In this document: one piece after another, positions 1-8,074 of the stretch
Layout of the letters: the number at the start of each line of letters is the position of its first letter
Position numbering within the stretch: the stretch's first letter is position 1
IMG/VR virus record: IMGVR_UViG_3300005528_000190
Location: 1 to 24,231 of that record
Direction: 5' to 3' (one strand)
Length of the DNA stretch: 24,231 nt
From: a virus
Notes under the pieces: generated by a model
Seen by the model: only the letters and a program-made list of their open reading frames with translations
Told to the model about the DNA's origin: nothing
Database searches by the model: none
Position numbers and translations under genes: made by a program

Positions 1-578
1 ATGACTTATGTTCTCTAAGTTCTATTGAAAGAGAAGGACTTCCTATACCAGTATATAAGCCTATAATAGATGGTGAGAAAAAGAAAGCACCTGAACAAAA
101 GCTTACAGATGGAATATATCCTGAGCATATGGTATATCTAAAATCAGCAGGAATATGTGGACAATCAGATTTAGTAGAAGTAGTAAATAGTAGAGTACAT
201 ATTATTGACTACAAGACAAACAAAGAAATAATAAAGGAGTCATTTAAAGATTGGGAAGGAATGTCTAAAAAGATGTTGGCTCCATTAGATAGTTTAGATG
301 ATTGCAACTTTTATCACTATGCTTTACAACTCAGCATTTATATGTATATTATAATAAAGCATAATCCTAAATTAAAACCAGGAAATATCTTTATTCATCA
401 TATCAAGTTTGAAGAAGAAGGTAAAGATGAGTATGGATATCCAATTACAAAGTATTCTTCAGAAGGTGACCCTATTGTAAAAGAAGTTATACCAATAGAA
501 GTACCTTATTTAAAAGAGGAAGTAATATCAGTCATACACTGGTTACATGATAATAGAAGTTCAATTAAAAGTAAATAA
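1..578 (+). CDS. PD-(D/E)XK nuclease, C-terminal part (5' truncated)
   Basis: The reading frame is open from base 3 to the stop at 576-578, so the gene starts upstream of the window; an internal ATG at 129 is not the true start. The key segment is GQSDLVEVVNSR followed by HIIDYKTNKE: an acidic residue in a beta strand, then the D-Y-K signature of the PD-(D/E)XK nuclease core (proximal Asp in SDLVE, Asp and Lys in IIDYK). The rest is helix-rich with many lysines. Crass-like genomes often encode a nuclease of this superfamily close to the packaging genes; a role in DNA processing during replication or packaging is inferred. The next gene starts 8 bases downstream, so it is probably co-transcribed with the packaging operon. 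A RecB-like or Cas4-like member is possible; no iron-sulphur cysteine cluster is visible in the part seen. Confidence 0.75.
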   Translation, partial: DLCSLSSIEREGLPIPVYKPIIDGEKKKAPEQKLTDGIYPEHMVYLKSAGICGQSDLVEVVNSRVHIIDYKTNKEIIKESFKDWEGMSKKMLAPLDSLDDCNFYHYALQLSIYMYIIIKHNPKLKPGNIFIHHIKFEEEGKDEYGYPITKYSSEGDPIVKEVIPIEVPYLKEEVISVIHWLHDNRSSIKSK

Positions 579-586
579 TTTAACTA

Positions 587-1102
587 ATGATTGTAAGACT
601 CTTTGATGTTCAGAATGGTGCAGTAGTACCCACAGAACATTGTTATACACTTAAGACACTTAAAAGAATAATGGATAAGTATCCTGAAGACTATCTTAAA
701 GTATATCAATATCTGTTCTATATGACTTGCCCTAATCCGGATATGAATCCATTCTTTCATACTCCTGAGATTGATAAAGAAGAGATTGTACTAGAAGAAA
801 TAGAAGCAGAGTTTTCTTCAGAAGATCAAGCTATAAAACTAGCACTACAGTTCTGTGAAGATATGTATGCTACTCCTACTGCAAGAGCATATAAGGGTAT
901 GGCATCTATGTTAGATAGATTAGCTAGATATATGGAACATACTCAAATAACTGCAGGAAGAGATGGAAACATAAATTCTTTAATTGCTGCAGCAAAAAAC
1001 TTTGATCAAATAAGAGCGTCTTTTAAAGGTGTATATAAAGATCTTCAAGAGGAGCAATCTAGTAGAGTAAGAGGTGGTCAAGGTTTAGCATATGATATGT
1101 AA
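587..1102 (+). CDS. Small acidic/helical protein, candidate small terminase subunit (TerS)
   Basis: This is a 171-residue, mostly helical protein without a recognisable catalytic motif. Its stop codon overlaps the TerL start codon (TAATG), which implies translational coupling with TerL. Position directly before the large terminase, the size and the helical character fit a phage small terminase subunit, which recognises phage DNA and regulates TerL. No clear helix-turn-helix can be picked out by eye. The N-terminus (MIVRLFDVQNGAVVPTEH) and the segment around YPEDYLKVYQYLFYMTCPNP are the parts most likely to be conserved. There is no Shine-Dalgarno sequence before the ATG, only AAATAATTTAACTA. 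The function rests on context, so it may equally be a conserved crass-type protein of unknown role. Confidence 0.45.
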   Translation: MIVRLFDVQNGAVVPTEHCYTLKTLKRIMDKYPEDYLKVYQYLFYMTCPNPDMNPFFHTPEIDKEEIVLEEIEAEFSSEDQAIKLALQFCEDMYATPTARAYKGMASMLDRLARYMEHTQITAGRDGNINSLIAAAKNFDQIRASFKGVYKDLQEEQSSRVRGGQGLAYDM

Positions 1103-3306
1103 TGGAGTTTTGGAATAATATACCCACTTGGGACAATGGTACATGGACTACTACAGACTTTTCTAGTAGACAAGACTTTACTACATTCTTACTTACAATA
1201 TTTAAAGAACCTGGTCAGTACAGATTTAATCAAATAACTGCAGATGTTTTTAATGAACAATCAAGAATCTTTAGACAAAATAAAGTTTACTGCACTGCAC
1301 CATTTAAATCTAAAGACTTTATATCATACTGGGATGATCAAAAATCTAAATGCAGACAAGGTATAATAGTTAAGGATGGTAGAGATGAATGGTATATAAC
1401 CAGAGACTACTATATGTGGTTAAACTTCCTACCAATCTTTGATAAAGAACAACAGAAGTTTGACTTTGCTAAAATACGTGATGCTCAGTATCATATGGCT
1501 TTATATGAGCTATTAGCAGAAATGCATTATAGACATTCAGCTATTCTTAAGAAACGTCAGATAGCATCATCATACTTTCACGCAGCTAAGTTTATAAATC
1601 AGTTGTGGTTTGAAGCTGGGGTAACTCTAAAGATGGGAGCATCACTCAAGGATTATATCAATGAGAAAGGTACATGGAAGTTCTTAGATGAATATGCAGC
1701 TTTCTTAAATGAGCACACAGCATGGTATAGACCAATGACTCCACACAAAGTAATGATGTGGCAGCAAAAGATTGAAGTAAGAAAAGGAGATAGAAAAGCT
1801 GAGGTAGGTCTCAAAGGTACAATACAAGGTATGTCATTTGAGAAAGATCCTACTAATGGTGTTGGTGGACCAGTAAAGTTCTTCTTCCATGAGGAAGCAG
1901 GTATTGCACCTAAGATGGATCAGACATATGAGTATATCAGACCAGCAATGAGATCTGGTATGATTACTACAGGTATGTTTATAGCAGCAGGATCAGTTGG
2001 TGATTTAGATCAATGTGAACCATTAAAAGAAATGGTACTTAACCCGGAGGCAAATGATATATATGCAGTAGACACAAACCTTATAGATAAGAATCATACT
2101 ATAGGTAGATCAGGACTATTTATTCCTGAGCAATGGTCTATGCCACCTCACATAGATGAATTTGGTAACTCACTTGTTACAGAAGCATTAGCAGCACTAG
2201 ATGAACAGTTTATAATATGGAAGAAAGAGTTATCTCCAGAACAGTATCAGTTAAGGATATCTCAGCACCCTAGAAATATAGAAGAAGCATTTGCTTATAG
2301 AAAGGCATCTGTATTCCCACAGAACTTAGTAGCCGCACAGTTAAGAAGAGTAGAAGAAAAAGAATATTCATATGAGTTCTTAGATATTTACAGAGATGAG
2401 AATGGTTTACCTAAAGTAAAAGAAACTAGTAAACTTCCTATACTTGATTTTCCTGTATCTAAAAAGACTGAAGATAAAACAGGAACACTTGTGGTATGGG
2501 AAAGACCTATTAAAGATCCAGTGTTTAATAAGCATTACTATGCATCTATTGACCCTGTATCAGAAGGAAAGACAACTACCTCAGAATCATTGTGTTCTAT
2601 ATATGTAATGAAAGCAACAGTTGAAGTACAAAAGCATTTAGCTGGTGAAGTACAAAACTATATAGAACAAGATAAAATTGTAGCGGCCTGGTGTGGTAGA
2701 TTTGATGATATTAAGAAGACACATGAGAAACTAGAACTTATCATAGAATGGTATAATGCATGGACAGTTATAGAGAATAACATATCTCTTTTTATACAGT
2801 ACATGATATCTAGAAAGAAACAAAAGTATCTTGTACCAAGAACTCAGATTTTATTCTTAAAGGATCTAGGTGCAAATGCTAATGTATTCCAGGAGTATGG
2901 ATGGAGAAACACAGGTAATCTATTTAAGTCACATCTAATATCTTATGCTATTGAATACATAAGAGAAGAGTTAGATACTATAACTAAAGATGATGGTACT
3001 ATAGTTAAGACTCACTATGGTATAGAAAGAATACCTGATCAAATGCTACTCAAAGAAATGCAGGCTTATCAAGAAGGACTCAATGTTGACCGTCTTGTAT
3101 CCTTTGCTGCACTTATAGCATTTATGAAAATACAGCAATCTAATAGGGGTTTTGCTAAAGATATAATAATGGATGATGCCTCTAAAAACTTGCAAAAGTC
3201 AGAAAATTTGTATAAATTATCTCATACCCCTTTCAGACATATGGGAAAGGGTAGAAATGTAATGGGGCAAAGTTTTAAAAGATCCGCATTCAAAAACTTT
3301 AAATAA
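1102..3306 (+). CDS. terL: Terminase large subunit (TerL)
   Basis: The 734-residue size and motif order are those of a phage packaging motor: an N-terminal ATPase and a C-terminal RNase H-like nuclease. A Walker A-like, arginine/lysine-type segment is at about 149-158 (LKKRQIASSY). The Walker B strand is at about 258-266 (VKFFFHEEA), with the acidic pair at 264-265. The coupling motif is near 293-301 (FIAAGSVGD). Nuclease acidic residues are D484 in YASIDP, E558 in VIENN and D663 in NVDRLVSFAA, so all three metal ligands appear present. The protein docks on the portal, pumps DNA into the prohead and cuts the concatemer. The start is fixed by the TAATG overlap with the gene before. A homing-endonuclease gene begins with no gap after the stop, separating terL from its usual neighbour, the portal gene. 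Confidence 0.93.
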   Translation: MEFWNNIPTWDNGTWTTTDFSSRQDFTTFLLTIFKEPGQYRFNQITADVFNEQSRIFRQNKVYCTAPFKSKDFISYWDDQKSKCRQGIIVKDGRDEWYITRDYYMWLNFLPIFDKEQQKFDFAKIRDAQYHMALYELLAEMHYRHSAILKKRQIASSYFHAAKFINQLWFEAGVTLKMGASLKDYINEKGTWKFLDEYAAFLNEHTAWYRPMTPHKVMMWQQKIEVRKGDRKAEVGLKGTIQGMSFEKDPTNGVGGPVKFFFHEEAGIAPKMDQTYEYIRPAMRSGMITTGMFIAAGSVGDLDQCEPLKEMVLNPEANDIYAVDTNLIDKNHTIGRSGLFIPEQWSMPPHIDEFGNSLVTEALAALDEQFIIWKKELSPEQYQLRISQHPRNIEEAFAYRKASVFPQNLVAAQLRRVEEKEYSYEFLDIYRDENGLPKVKETSKLPILDFPVSKKTEDKTGTLVVWERPIKDPVFNKHYYASIDPVSEGKTTTSESLCSIYVMKATVEVQKHLAGEVQNYIEQDKIVAAWCGRFDDIKKTHEKLELIIEWYNAWTVIENNISLFIQYMISRKKQKYLVPRTQILFLKDLGANANVFQEYGWRNTGNLFKSHLISYAIEYIREELDTITKDDGTIVKTHYGIERIPDQMLLKEMQAYQEGLNVDRLVSFAALIAFMKIQQSNRGFAKDIIMDDASKNLQKSENLYKLSHTPFRHMGKGRNVMGQSFKRSAFKNFK

Positions 3307-3966
3307 ATGGCATATGTGTATAGACATATAAGACAAGATACTAACACACCGTTTTATATTGGTATAGGTAGTGATGCTAAATTTAAACGTGCTTATTCTA
3401 AGTATAATAGAAATAGGTATTGGGTAAGTGTCACAAACAAAACTGATTATAAGGTAGAAATTATTTTAGATGAGCTTGATTGGAACATTGCTTGTAAAAA
3501 AGAAAAAGAATTTATTAGTCTTTATAAATCCTTTGGAATATCTCTTGTTAACTTAACAGATGGTGGAGAAGGAATGTATAATCCTAATTCTGTTGTTAGA
3601 AAAAAAATTTCTGAGGCAAAACTTGGTATAAAAAATCCTCAGTATGGTATAAAATGGTCAGATGAGAGAAAAGAGTATTTTAAAATAAAAATGCAAGGAG
3701 AAGGTAACCCAAATTTTGGTAAAAAAATACCGGATACTCAAAAGATGATAATTGCTTCTGCTCAAAAAGGTAGAGTAAAATCAGATGAAGAAAAAGAAAA
3801 GATATATTCAAAGACAAGAAAAAAAGTAATTAATACAGAAACTAATCATATTTATACTTCAATAAATGAAGTTGCAAGAGTTTTTAAAAAATCTCCTTCT
3901 CATATGACTAGACTCATTAAGAAAAACAAATTCAATTTAAAGTTTTTAGCAGATGCAAGTATATAA
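3307..3966 (+). CDS. GIY-YIG homing endonuclease with NUMOD3 and NUMOD1-like C-terminus
   Basis: This 219-residue protein has a divergent GIY-YIG nuclease domain at the N-terminus: VYRH at residues 4-7 and PFYIGIG at 15-21 correspond to the GIY and YIG strands, with an Arg/Lys-rich helix after and a likely catalytic glutamate in KEKEFISLY (65-73). Two NUMOD3-type repeats follow (KLGIKNPQYG about 105-114 and GEGNPNFGKK about 131-140). A NUMOD1-like segment (INTETNHIYTSINEVARVF, about 175-193) and a basic helix probably contact DNA. Such enzymes cut an allele lacking the gene and spread by recombination. The gene sits exactly between terL and portal with no spacing upstream and a short overlap downstream. 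It is more A-rich than its neighbours (many AAA/AAT codons and poly-A runs), consistent with independent acquisition. It is not needed for virion assembly. Confidence 0.88.
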   Translation: MAYVYRHIRQDTNTPFYIGIGSDAKFKRAYSKYNRNRYWVSVTNKTDYKVEIILDELDWNIACKKEKEFISLYKSFGISLVNLTDGGEGMYNPNSVVRKKISEAKLGIKNPQYGIKWSDERKEYFKIKMQGEGNPNFGKKIPDTQKMIIASAQKGRVKSDEEKEKIYSKTRKKVINTETNHIYTSINEVARVFKKSPSHMTRLIKKNKFNLKFLADASI

Positions 3967-6700
3967 TAGTCTACAGCTTAAGAAGGGAGCCAAGGTACAG
4001 CATAATAGAATGGGTAGTATTACCCAACCTCTTCAGTTTTTACCAAAAGACCAGAAGGATCAGGAGTGGGCTGCATGGAATCTAGACTGGTTGGAGTGGA
4101 ATGGGTTGAAACAAATCCGTATGAATGCTAGAAGGTTAATGAAGAATTACAAGCTAGCAAAAGGTGTAATTGACAAGTCAGATTATATTATTGAAGAGGA
4201 TAATGAGTATAGAGACATTGTAGAGACTTTAACAAAAGAAGATAACTCTGCACTTGAACTCAAGTTCTATCCTATTATACCCAATGTAATTAATGTTCTA
4301 GTAGCTGAGTTTGCTAAGAGATCAACTAAGCTTACATACCGTGCAGTAGATGAGTTCTCTTACAATGAAATGATGGAGCAAAAGAGAGCTGCTGTAGAAG
4401 AAGTTCTCTTATCTGATGCTAAGGTAAAAATAATGTCAGCTTTAATGGCTCAAGGATTAGAACCTGAGAGTGAAGAAGCTCAGCAACAAATGTCAGATGA
4501 TGCCTTAAAAAGATTGCCAGAAGTAGAAATGTTCTTCAAGAAAGATTACAGATCTTTAGTAGAGCAGTGGGCATCTCATCAGCACAAGGTAGATGTTGAG
4601 AGATTTAAGATGGATGAGCTTGAGGAAAGAGGTTTTAGAGACATGCTCATTACAGATAGAGAGTTTTGGCACTTCCGTATGATGGAGGATGATTATGAAG
4701 TAGAACTCTGGAATCCGGTATTATCATTCTATCATAAGTCTCCAGATGCTAGATATATTTCTCAAGCAAACTGGGTAGGAAAAACTGACATGTTTACAGT
4801 AGCTGATGTTATTGATAGATATGGATATCTAATGACAGAGGAGCAATTAGAAGCATTAGAAGCTATCTACCCTATTAGATCAGCAGGATATAATATAGGT
4901 GGTATGCAGAATGATGGTTCATACTATGATGCTACCAAAACTCATGAATGGAATACTAACTTACCTTCACTTGCATACCGTCAGTACACATCTATGGTAT
5001 CAGGTTCTGTATTAGAAGGAGGAGATGTTATATCGCAGATACTAGCAGAAGGAGAGGACTATAATGTAGCAGGAACAGCATACCTACTTAGAGTATCTAC
5101 TTGTTACTGGAAGTCTCAAAGAAAAGTAGGACATCTTACTAAAGTATCTGAGTCAGGTGAAGTATCTACTGAAATAATAACAGAAGACTACAAAGTAATA
5201 GATAAGCCTATCTATGATACTAGACTATTCCAAAATAAAACTAAAGACAATGTAATCTTTGGTGAACACATTGATTGGATTTGGATTAATGAAGTTTGGG
5301 GTGGTGTAAAGATTGGACCAAATGTACCATCATTCTGGGGTATGAATAACCCTGGAGGATTTACTCCTATCTACATAGGTGTAGAGAAGAATAAAATAGG
5401 CCCACTTAAGTTTCAGTTTAAAGGTGACAGCAGCCTATATGGAAGTAAGTTACCAGTAGAAGGATCTATATTCTCTGATAGGAATACTAAGTCAACAGCA
5501 CTACTTGACTTAATGAAGCCATACCAGATTGCTTATAACATAGTAAACAATCAAATTGCTGATATCTTAGTAGATGAGTTGGGTACTATTATCATGCTAG
5601 ATCAAAACACTTTACCAAGACACTCATTAGGAGAAGATTGGGGGAAAGGTAATCTAGCTAAAGCATATGTAGCAATGAAGAACTTCCAGATGTTACCTCT
5701 GGATACTTCTATTACAAATACAGAGAATGCATTAAACTTTCAGCATTTTCAAAAACTAGACTTGTCTCAGACTGAGAGACTTATGTCTAGAATAAACTTA
5801 GCTAACTACTTTAAGCAACAAGCATATGAAGTAATAGGTGTTAATCCACAACGTATGGGTCAACAGTTATCTCAACAGACTGCTACTGGTGTAGAACAAG
5901 CTGTATCAGCATCATATGCTCAAACAGAAATGTTCTTTATACAACACTGTGATTATTTGATGCCTAGAGTACACCAAATGCGTACAGACTTAGCACAGTA
6001 TTATCATTCTACTAAACCATCTGCAAGACTTACATATACTACTACAGCAGATGAGAAAGTAAACTTTGAAATTAATGGTACTGACTTATTACTCAGAGAC
6101 TTAAACATCTTCTGTACTACAACAGCTAATAATAGAGCTGTGCTAGAACAACTTAAGCAGATGGCTATGAGTAATAATACAATGGGGGCTTCTATATATG
6201 ACTTAGGTAAAGTAATGCAGTCTGACTCACTTTCTGAACTTAATGGTGCTCTTAAATCTTCTGAACAAAAACAACAGGAGATGAAGCAACAAGAAATGCA
6301 GAATCAGCAGCAAATGCAACAGCAACAACAACAGTCTCAACAACAAATTGAGAAGATGAAGATTGATGCTGTAGCAGCTGAGAAAGAGAAAGATAGACAA
6401 AGAGATATCTTAGTTGCAGAAATTAGAGCTGCTGGTTATGGTTCTATGTCAGATGTAAATAAAAATGAACAGTCTGACTATGCAGATGCTATGAAAGAAA
6501 TCCGTCAAACTGAACAATATCAAGAACAGACATCTTTAGAGAGGATGAAGGAGTCTAATAAGAATATGCAGAATAGTGCAAAGAATGATATTGAAAGAGA
6601 GAAGATACAAGCACAGAAAGAAATAGCAGATAAGCAACTTCAAATTGCCAGAGAAAATAAAAATAGATTTGATTCTGGTAAGGAGAAGAAACCTAAGTAG
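3953..6700 (+). CDS. Portal protein
   Basis: The frame encodes 915 residues from the ATG at 3953; a second in-frame ATG at 4010 (MGSITQPLQFLPKDQKDQ) is an attractive alternative start, because the first 19 codons lie in or next to the inserted endonuclease gene. The size, the place after TerL and before scaffold and capsid genes, and the long alpha/beta body identify it as the dodecameric portal at the unique capsid vertex. Tryptophan- and arginine-rich N-terminal helices (WAAWNLDWLEWNGLKQIR) precede the body. The last ~170 residues are very Gln/Glu/Lys-rich and predicted coiled coil (a QQQ-rich tract near 775-800, then many KEKDRQR-type heptads), perhaps a barrel or internal extension. A gap of 100 bases with candidate promoter elements follows. 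Confidence 0.82.
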   Translation: MQVYNSLQLKKGAKVQHNRMGSITQPLQFLPKDQKDQEWAAWNLDWLEWNGLKQIRMNARRLMKNYKLAKGVIDKSDYIIEEDNEYRDIVETLTKEDNSALELKFYPIIPNVINVLVAEFAKRSTKLTYRAVDEFSYNEMMEQKRAAVEEVLLSDAKVKIMSALMAQGLEPESEEAQQQMSDDALKRLPEVEMFFKKDYRSLVEQWASHQHKVDVERFKMDELEERGFRDMLITDREFWHFRMMEDDYEVELWNPVLSFYHKSPDARYISQANWVGKTDMFTVADVIDRYGYLMTEEQLEALEAIYPIRSAGYNIGGMQNDGSYYDATKTHEWNTNLPSLAYRQYTSMVSGSVLEGGDVISQILAEGEDYNVAGTAYLLRVSTCYWKSQRKVGHLTKVSESGEVSTEIITEDYKVIDKPIYDTRLFQNKTKDNVIFGEHIDWIWINEVWGGVKIGPNVPSFWGMNNPGGFTPIYIGVEKNKIGPLKFQFKGDSSLYGSKLPVEGSIFSDRNTKSTALLDLMKPYQIAYNIVNNQIADILVDELGTIIMLDQNTLPRHSLGEDWGKGNLAKAYVAMKNFQMLPLDTSITNTENALNFQHFQKLDLSQTERLMSRINLANYFKQQAYEVIGVNPQRMGQQLSQQTATGVEQAVSASYAQTEMFFIQHCDYLMPRVHQMRTDLAQYYHSTKPSARLTYTTTADEKVNFEINGTDLLLRDLNIFCTTTANNRAVLEQLKQMAMSNNTMGASIYDLGKVMQSDSLSELNGALKSSEQKQQEMKQQEMQNQQQMQQQQQQSQQQIEKMKIDAVAAEKEKDRQRDILVAEIRAAGYGSMSDVNKNEQSDYADAMKEIRQTEQYQEQTSLERMKESNKNMQNSAKNDIEREKIQAQKEIADKQLQIARENKNRFDSGKEKKPK

Positions 6701-6746
6701 CTATATAATGCAAAAAAAGAATTAGCTAATATAAATTTTAGAAGTT

Positions 6747-6774
6747 TATATTAAAGAAAATCCTTATATTAAAT
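6747..6774 (+). promoter_or_regulatory. Candidate late promoter: paired TATATTAAA boxes
   Basis: The 100-base gap after the portal gene contains TATATTAAA at 6747-6755 and again at 6765-6773, 18 bases apart. The second copy lies in TCCTTATATTAAAT, and TCCTTATATTA recurs at 15905-15915 before the 546-aa gene. TATATTAAAT recurs exactly at 22293-22302. The position before the scaffold/capsid pair suits a promoter. No standard Bacteroidota -33 TTTG is seen at the proper spacing, so a phage-specific or modified polymerase would be needed. AT-rich background makes chance matches possible. Confidence 0.35.
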
Positions 6775-6786
6775 TAAGTAGTAAAC

Positions 6787-6800
6787 AAAACCAACAAATT
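6787..6800 (+). promoter_or_regulatory. A-rich translation leader AAAACCAACAAATT
   Basis: The 14 bases touching the ATG of the 414-aa gene read AAAACCAACAAATT. Nearly the same string precedes the genes at 9777 (twice) and 18227. There is no Shine-Dalgarno sequence. Bacteroidota initiate translation on A-rich, unstructured leaders rather than by Shine-Dalgarno pairing, so this element probably acts as the translation-initiation region. Confidence 0.5.
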
Positions 6801-8045
6801 ATGGAAGACACTAATAAGAGTGCAGAGATGTCTGACTCTACAACGGTAGAGCAAGTAGATGTAAATCTTGATGAGTTATTTGGAGCACCTGGTGCAGAAA
6901 GCGTGATGCTTCCAAGTAATGAAGAAGAAGAAAAAAAGAAAACAGTTTTTAGTTCAGAGGGAACTGTAGATGTGACGTTCATTGACAAGCCTGGAACTCC
7001 TCAAGAAACACAAGAGGAGAAACAAGAAGTTCAAGAAGCAATTGCAGAACTTGACAATCTTATTTCACAAGAAGAAGAAGCTGGTAATAAAGGTAGACCT
7101 AAAGTAGACAAATCTGGTTTAGCGGAGTTAGCATCAAAGATGATTGAAGAAGGAACATTGTTTCCATTTGATGATGACAAATCTTTAGAAGATTATACTA
7201 CAAAAGACTTCAGAGAATTATTTGAAGCTAACTTTAAAGAAAGAGAGAATAGCATTAGAGAGAACACTCCTAAAGAATTCTTTAAAGCATTACCTCAAGA
7301 ACTTCAAGTAGCTGCTAAATATGTAGCTGATGGTGGACAAGATTTAAAAGGACTATTCAGAACTCTTGCGCATGTAGAAGAAATAAGAGATCTAGATCCT
7401 TCTCATGAAAATGATCAAGAAGAGATTGTAAGACAGTATCTATATGCTACAGGATTTGCAGATGGTAATCCTGATGAAATAGAATCTGAGATACAAGATT
7501 GGGCAGACATGGGTAAACTTGATCAAAAAGCTCAGCAGTTTAAACCAAAGTTAGATAGAATGCAAGAAGAGATTGTTGCAAGACAACTAGCTGAACAAGA
7601 AGCAAGAAAAGATCAACAAGAAAGACAAGCTAAGCATTACATGGATAATGTATATAATACTCTTTCAGTAGGTGAATTAAACGGTGTTAAACTAGATAAG
7701 AAAACACAAGGTTTACTTTACTCAGGTCTAGTTCAGCCCAACTACCCTTCTATATCAGGAAGACCTACAAACTTACTAGGTCACCTATTAGAGAAGTATC
7801 AGTTTGTAGAACCAAGACATGATCTTATTGCTGAAGCATTATGGTTACTTGCAGATCCAGATTCTTATAAAAACAGAATCAAAGAACAAGGAGGAAAGCA
7901 AGTTACTGAAAAAGTAGTAAGACAGTTAAAGACTGAGGAAGCAAGAAAGCTATCATCCTCTAGTCCAAATGATGAAGAGTTTACTAAAAAGAAACCAACA
8001 AGAACAATATCCAGGCAACAGAGTAATATTTTTAAACGCTTTTAA
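6801..8045 (+). CDS. Acidic, coiled-coil scaffold-like protein upstream of MCP
   Basis: This 414-residue protein is strongly acidic and Glu/Gln/Lys-rich, with a disordered N-terminus (VDVNLDELFGAPGAE, then an EEEEKKKT stretch) and long helices in the middle (about residues 130-290, containing QEEIVARQLAEQEARKDQQE). The C-terminus is basic (KKKPTRTISRQQSNIFKRF). The layout of an acidic helical body with a basic C-terminal tail immediately before the capsid gene is that of internal scaffolding proteins, whose basic end binds the capsid protein during prohead assembly. No protease signature was recognised. The start follows an AAAACCAACAAATT leader, and the MCP starts 29 bases downstream, so the two are co-expressed. 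The function is inferred from composition and position; another internal head protein is the main alternative. Confidence 0.6.
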   Translation: MEDTNKSAEMSDSTTVEQVDVNLDELFGAPGAESVMLPSNEEEEKKKTVFSSEGTVDVTFIDKPGTPQETQEEKQEVQEAIAELDNLISQEEEAGNKGRPKVDKSGLAELASKMIEEGTLFPFDDDKSLEDYTTKDFRELFEANFKERENSIRENTPKEFFKALPQELQVAAKYVADGGQDLKGLFRTLAHVEEIRDLDPSHENDQEEIVRQYLYATGFADGNPDEIESEIQDWADMGKLDQKAQQFKPKLDRMQEEIVARQLAEQEARKDQQERQAKHYMDNVYNTLSVGELNGVKLDKKTQGLLYSGLVQPNYPSISGRPTNLLGHLLEKYQFVEPRHDLIAEALWLLADPDSYKNRIKEQGGKQVTEKVVRQLKTEEARKLSSSSPNDEEFTKKKPTRTISRQQSNIFKRF

Positions 8046-8074
8046 CTAGTAACTAATAAATAAACAAATAAACA
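8046..8074 (+). promoter_or_regulatory. A-rich translation leader of the capsid gene
   Basis: The 29-base gap before the MCP ATG contains only A, T and C after its first few bases (AATAAATAAACAAATAAACA next to ATG). It is unstructured and lacks a Shine-Dalgarno sequence. The ACA-ATG junction is the same as at 15952. It fits a strong Bacteroidota-type initiation region. Confidence 0.45.

Noticed and set aside
129-131. ATG as start of the first gene
   Set aside because: The frame is open upstream to the window edge and continues with plausible coding sequence, so the gene is 5' truncated.
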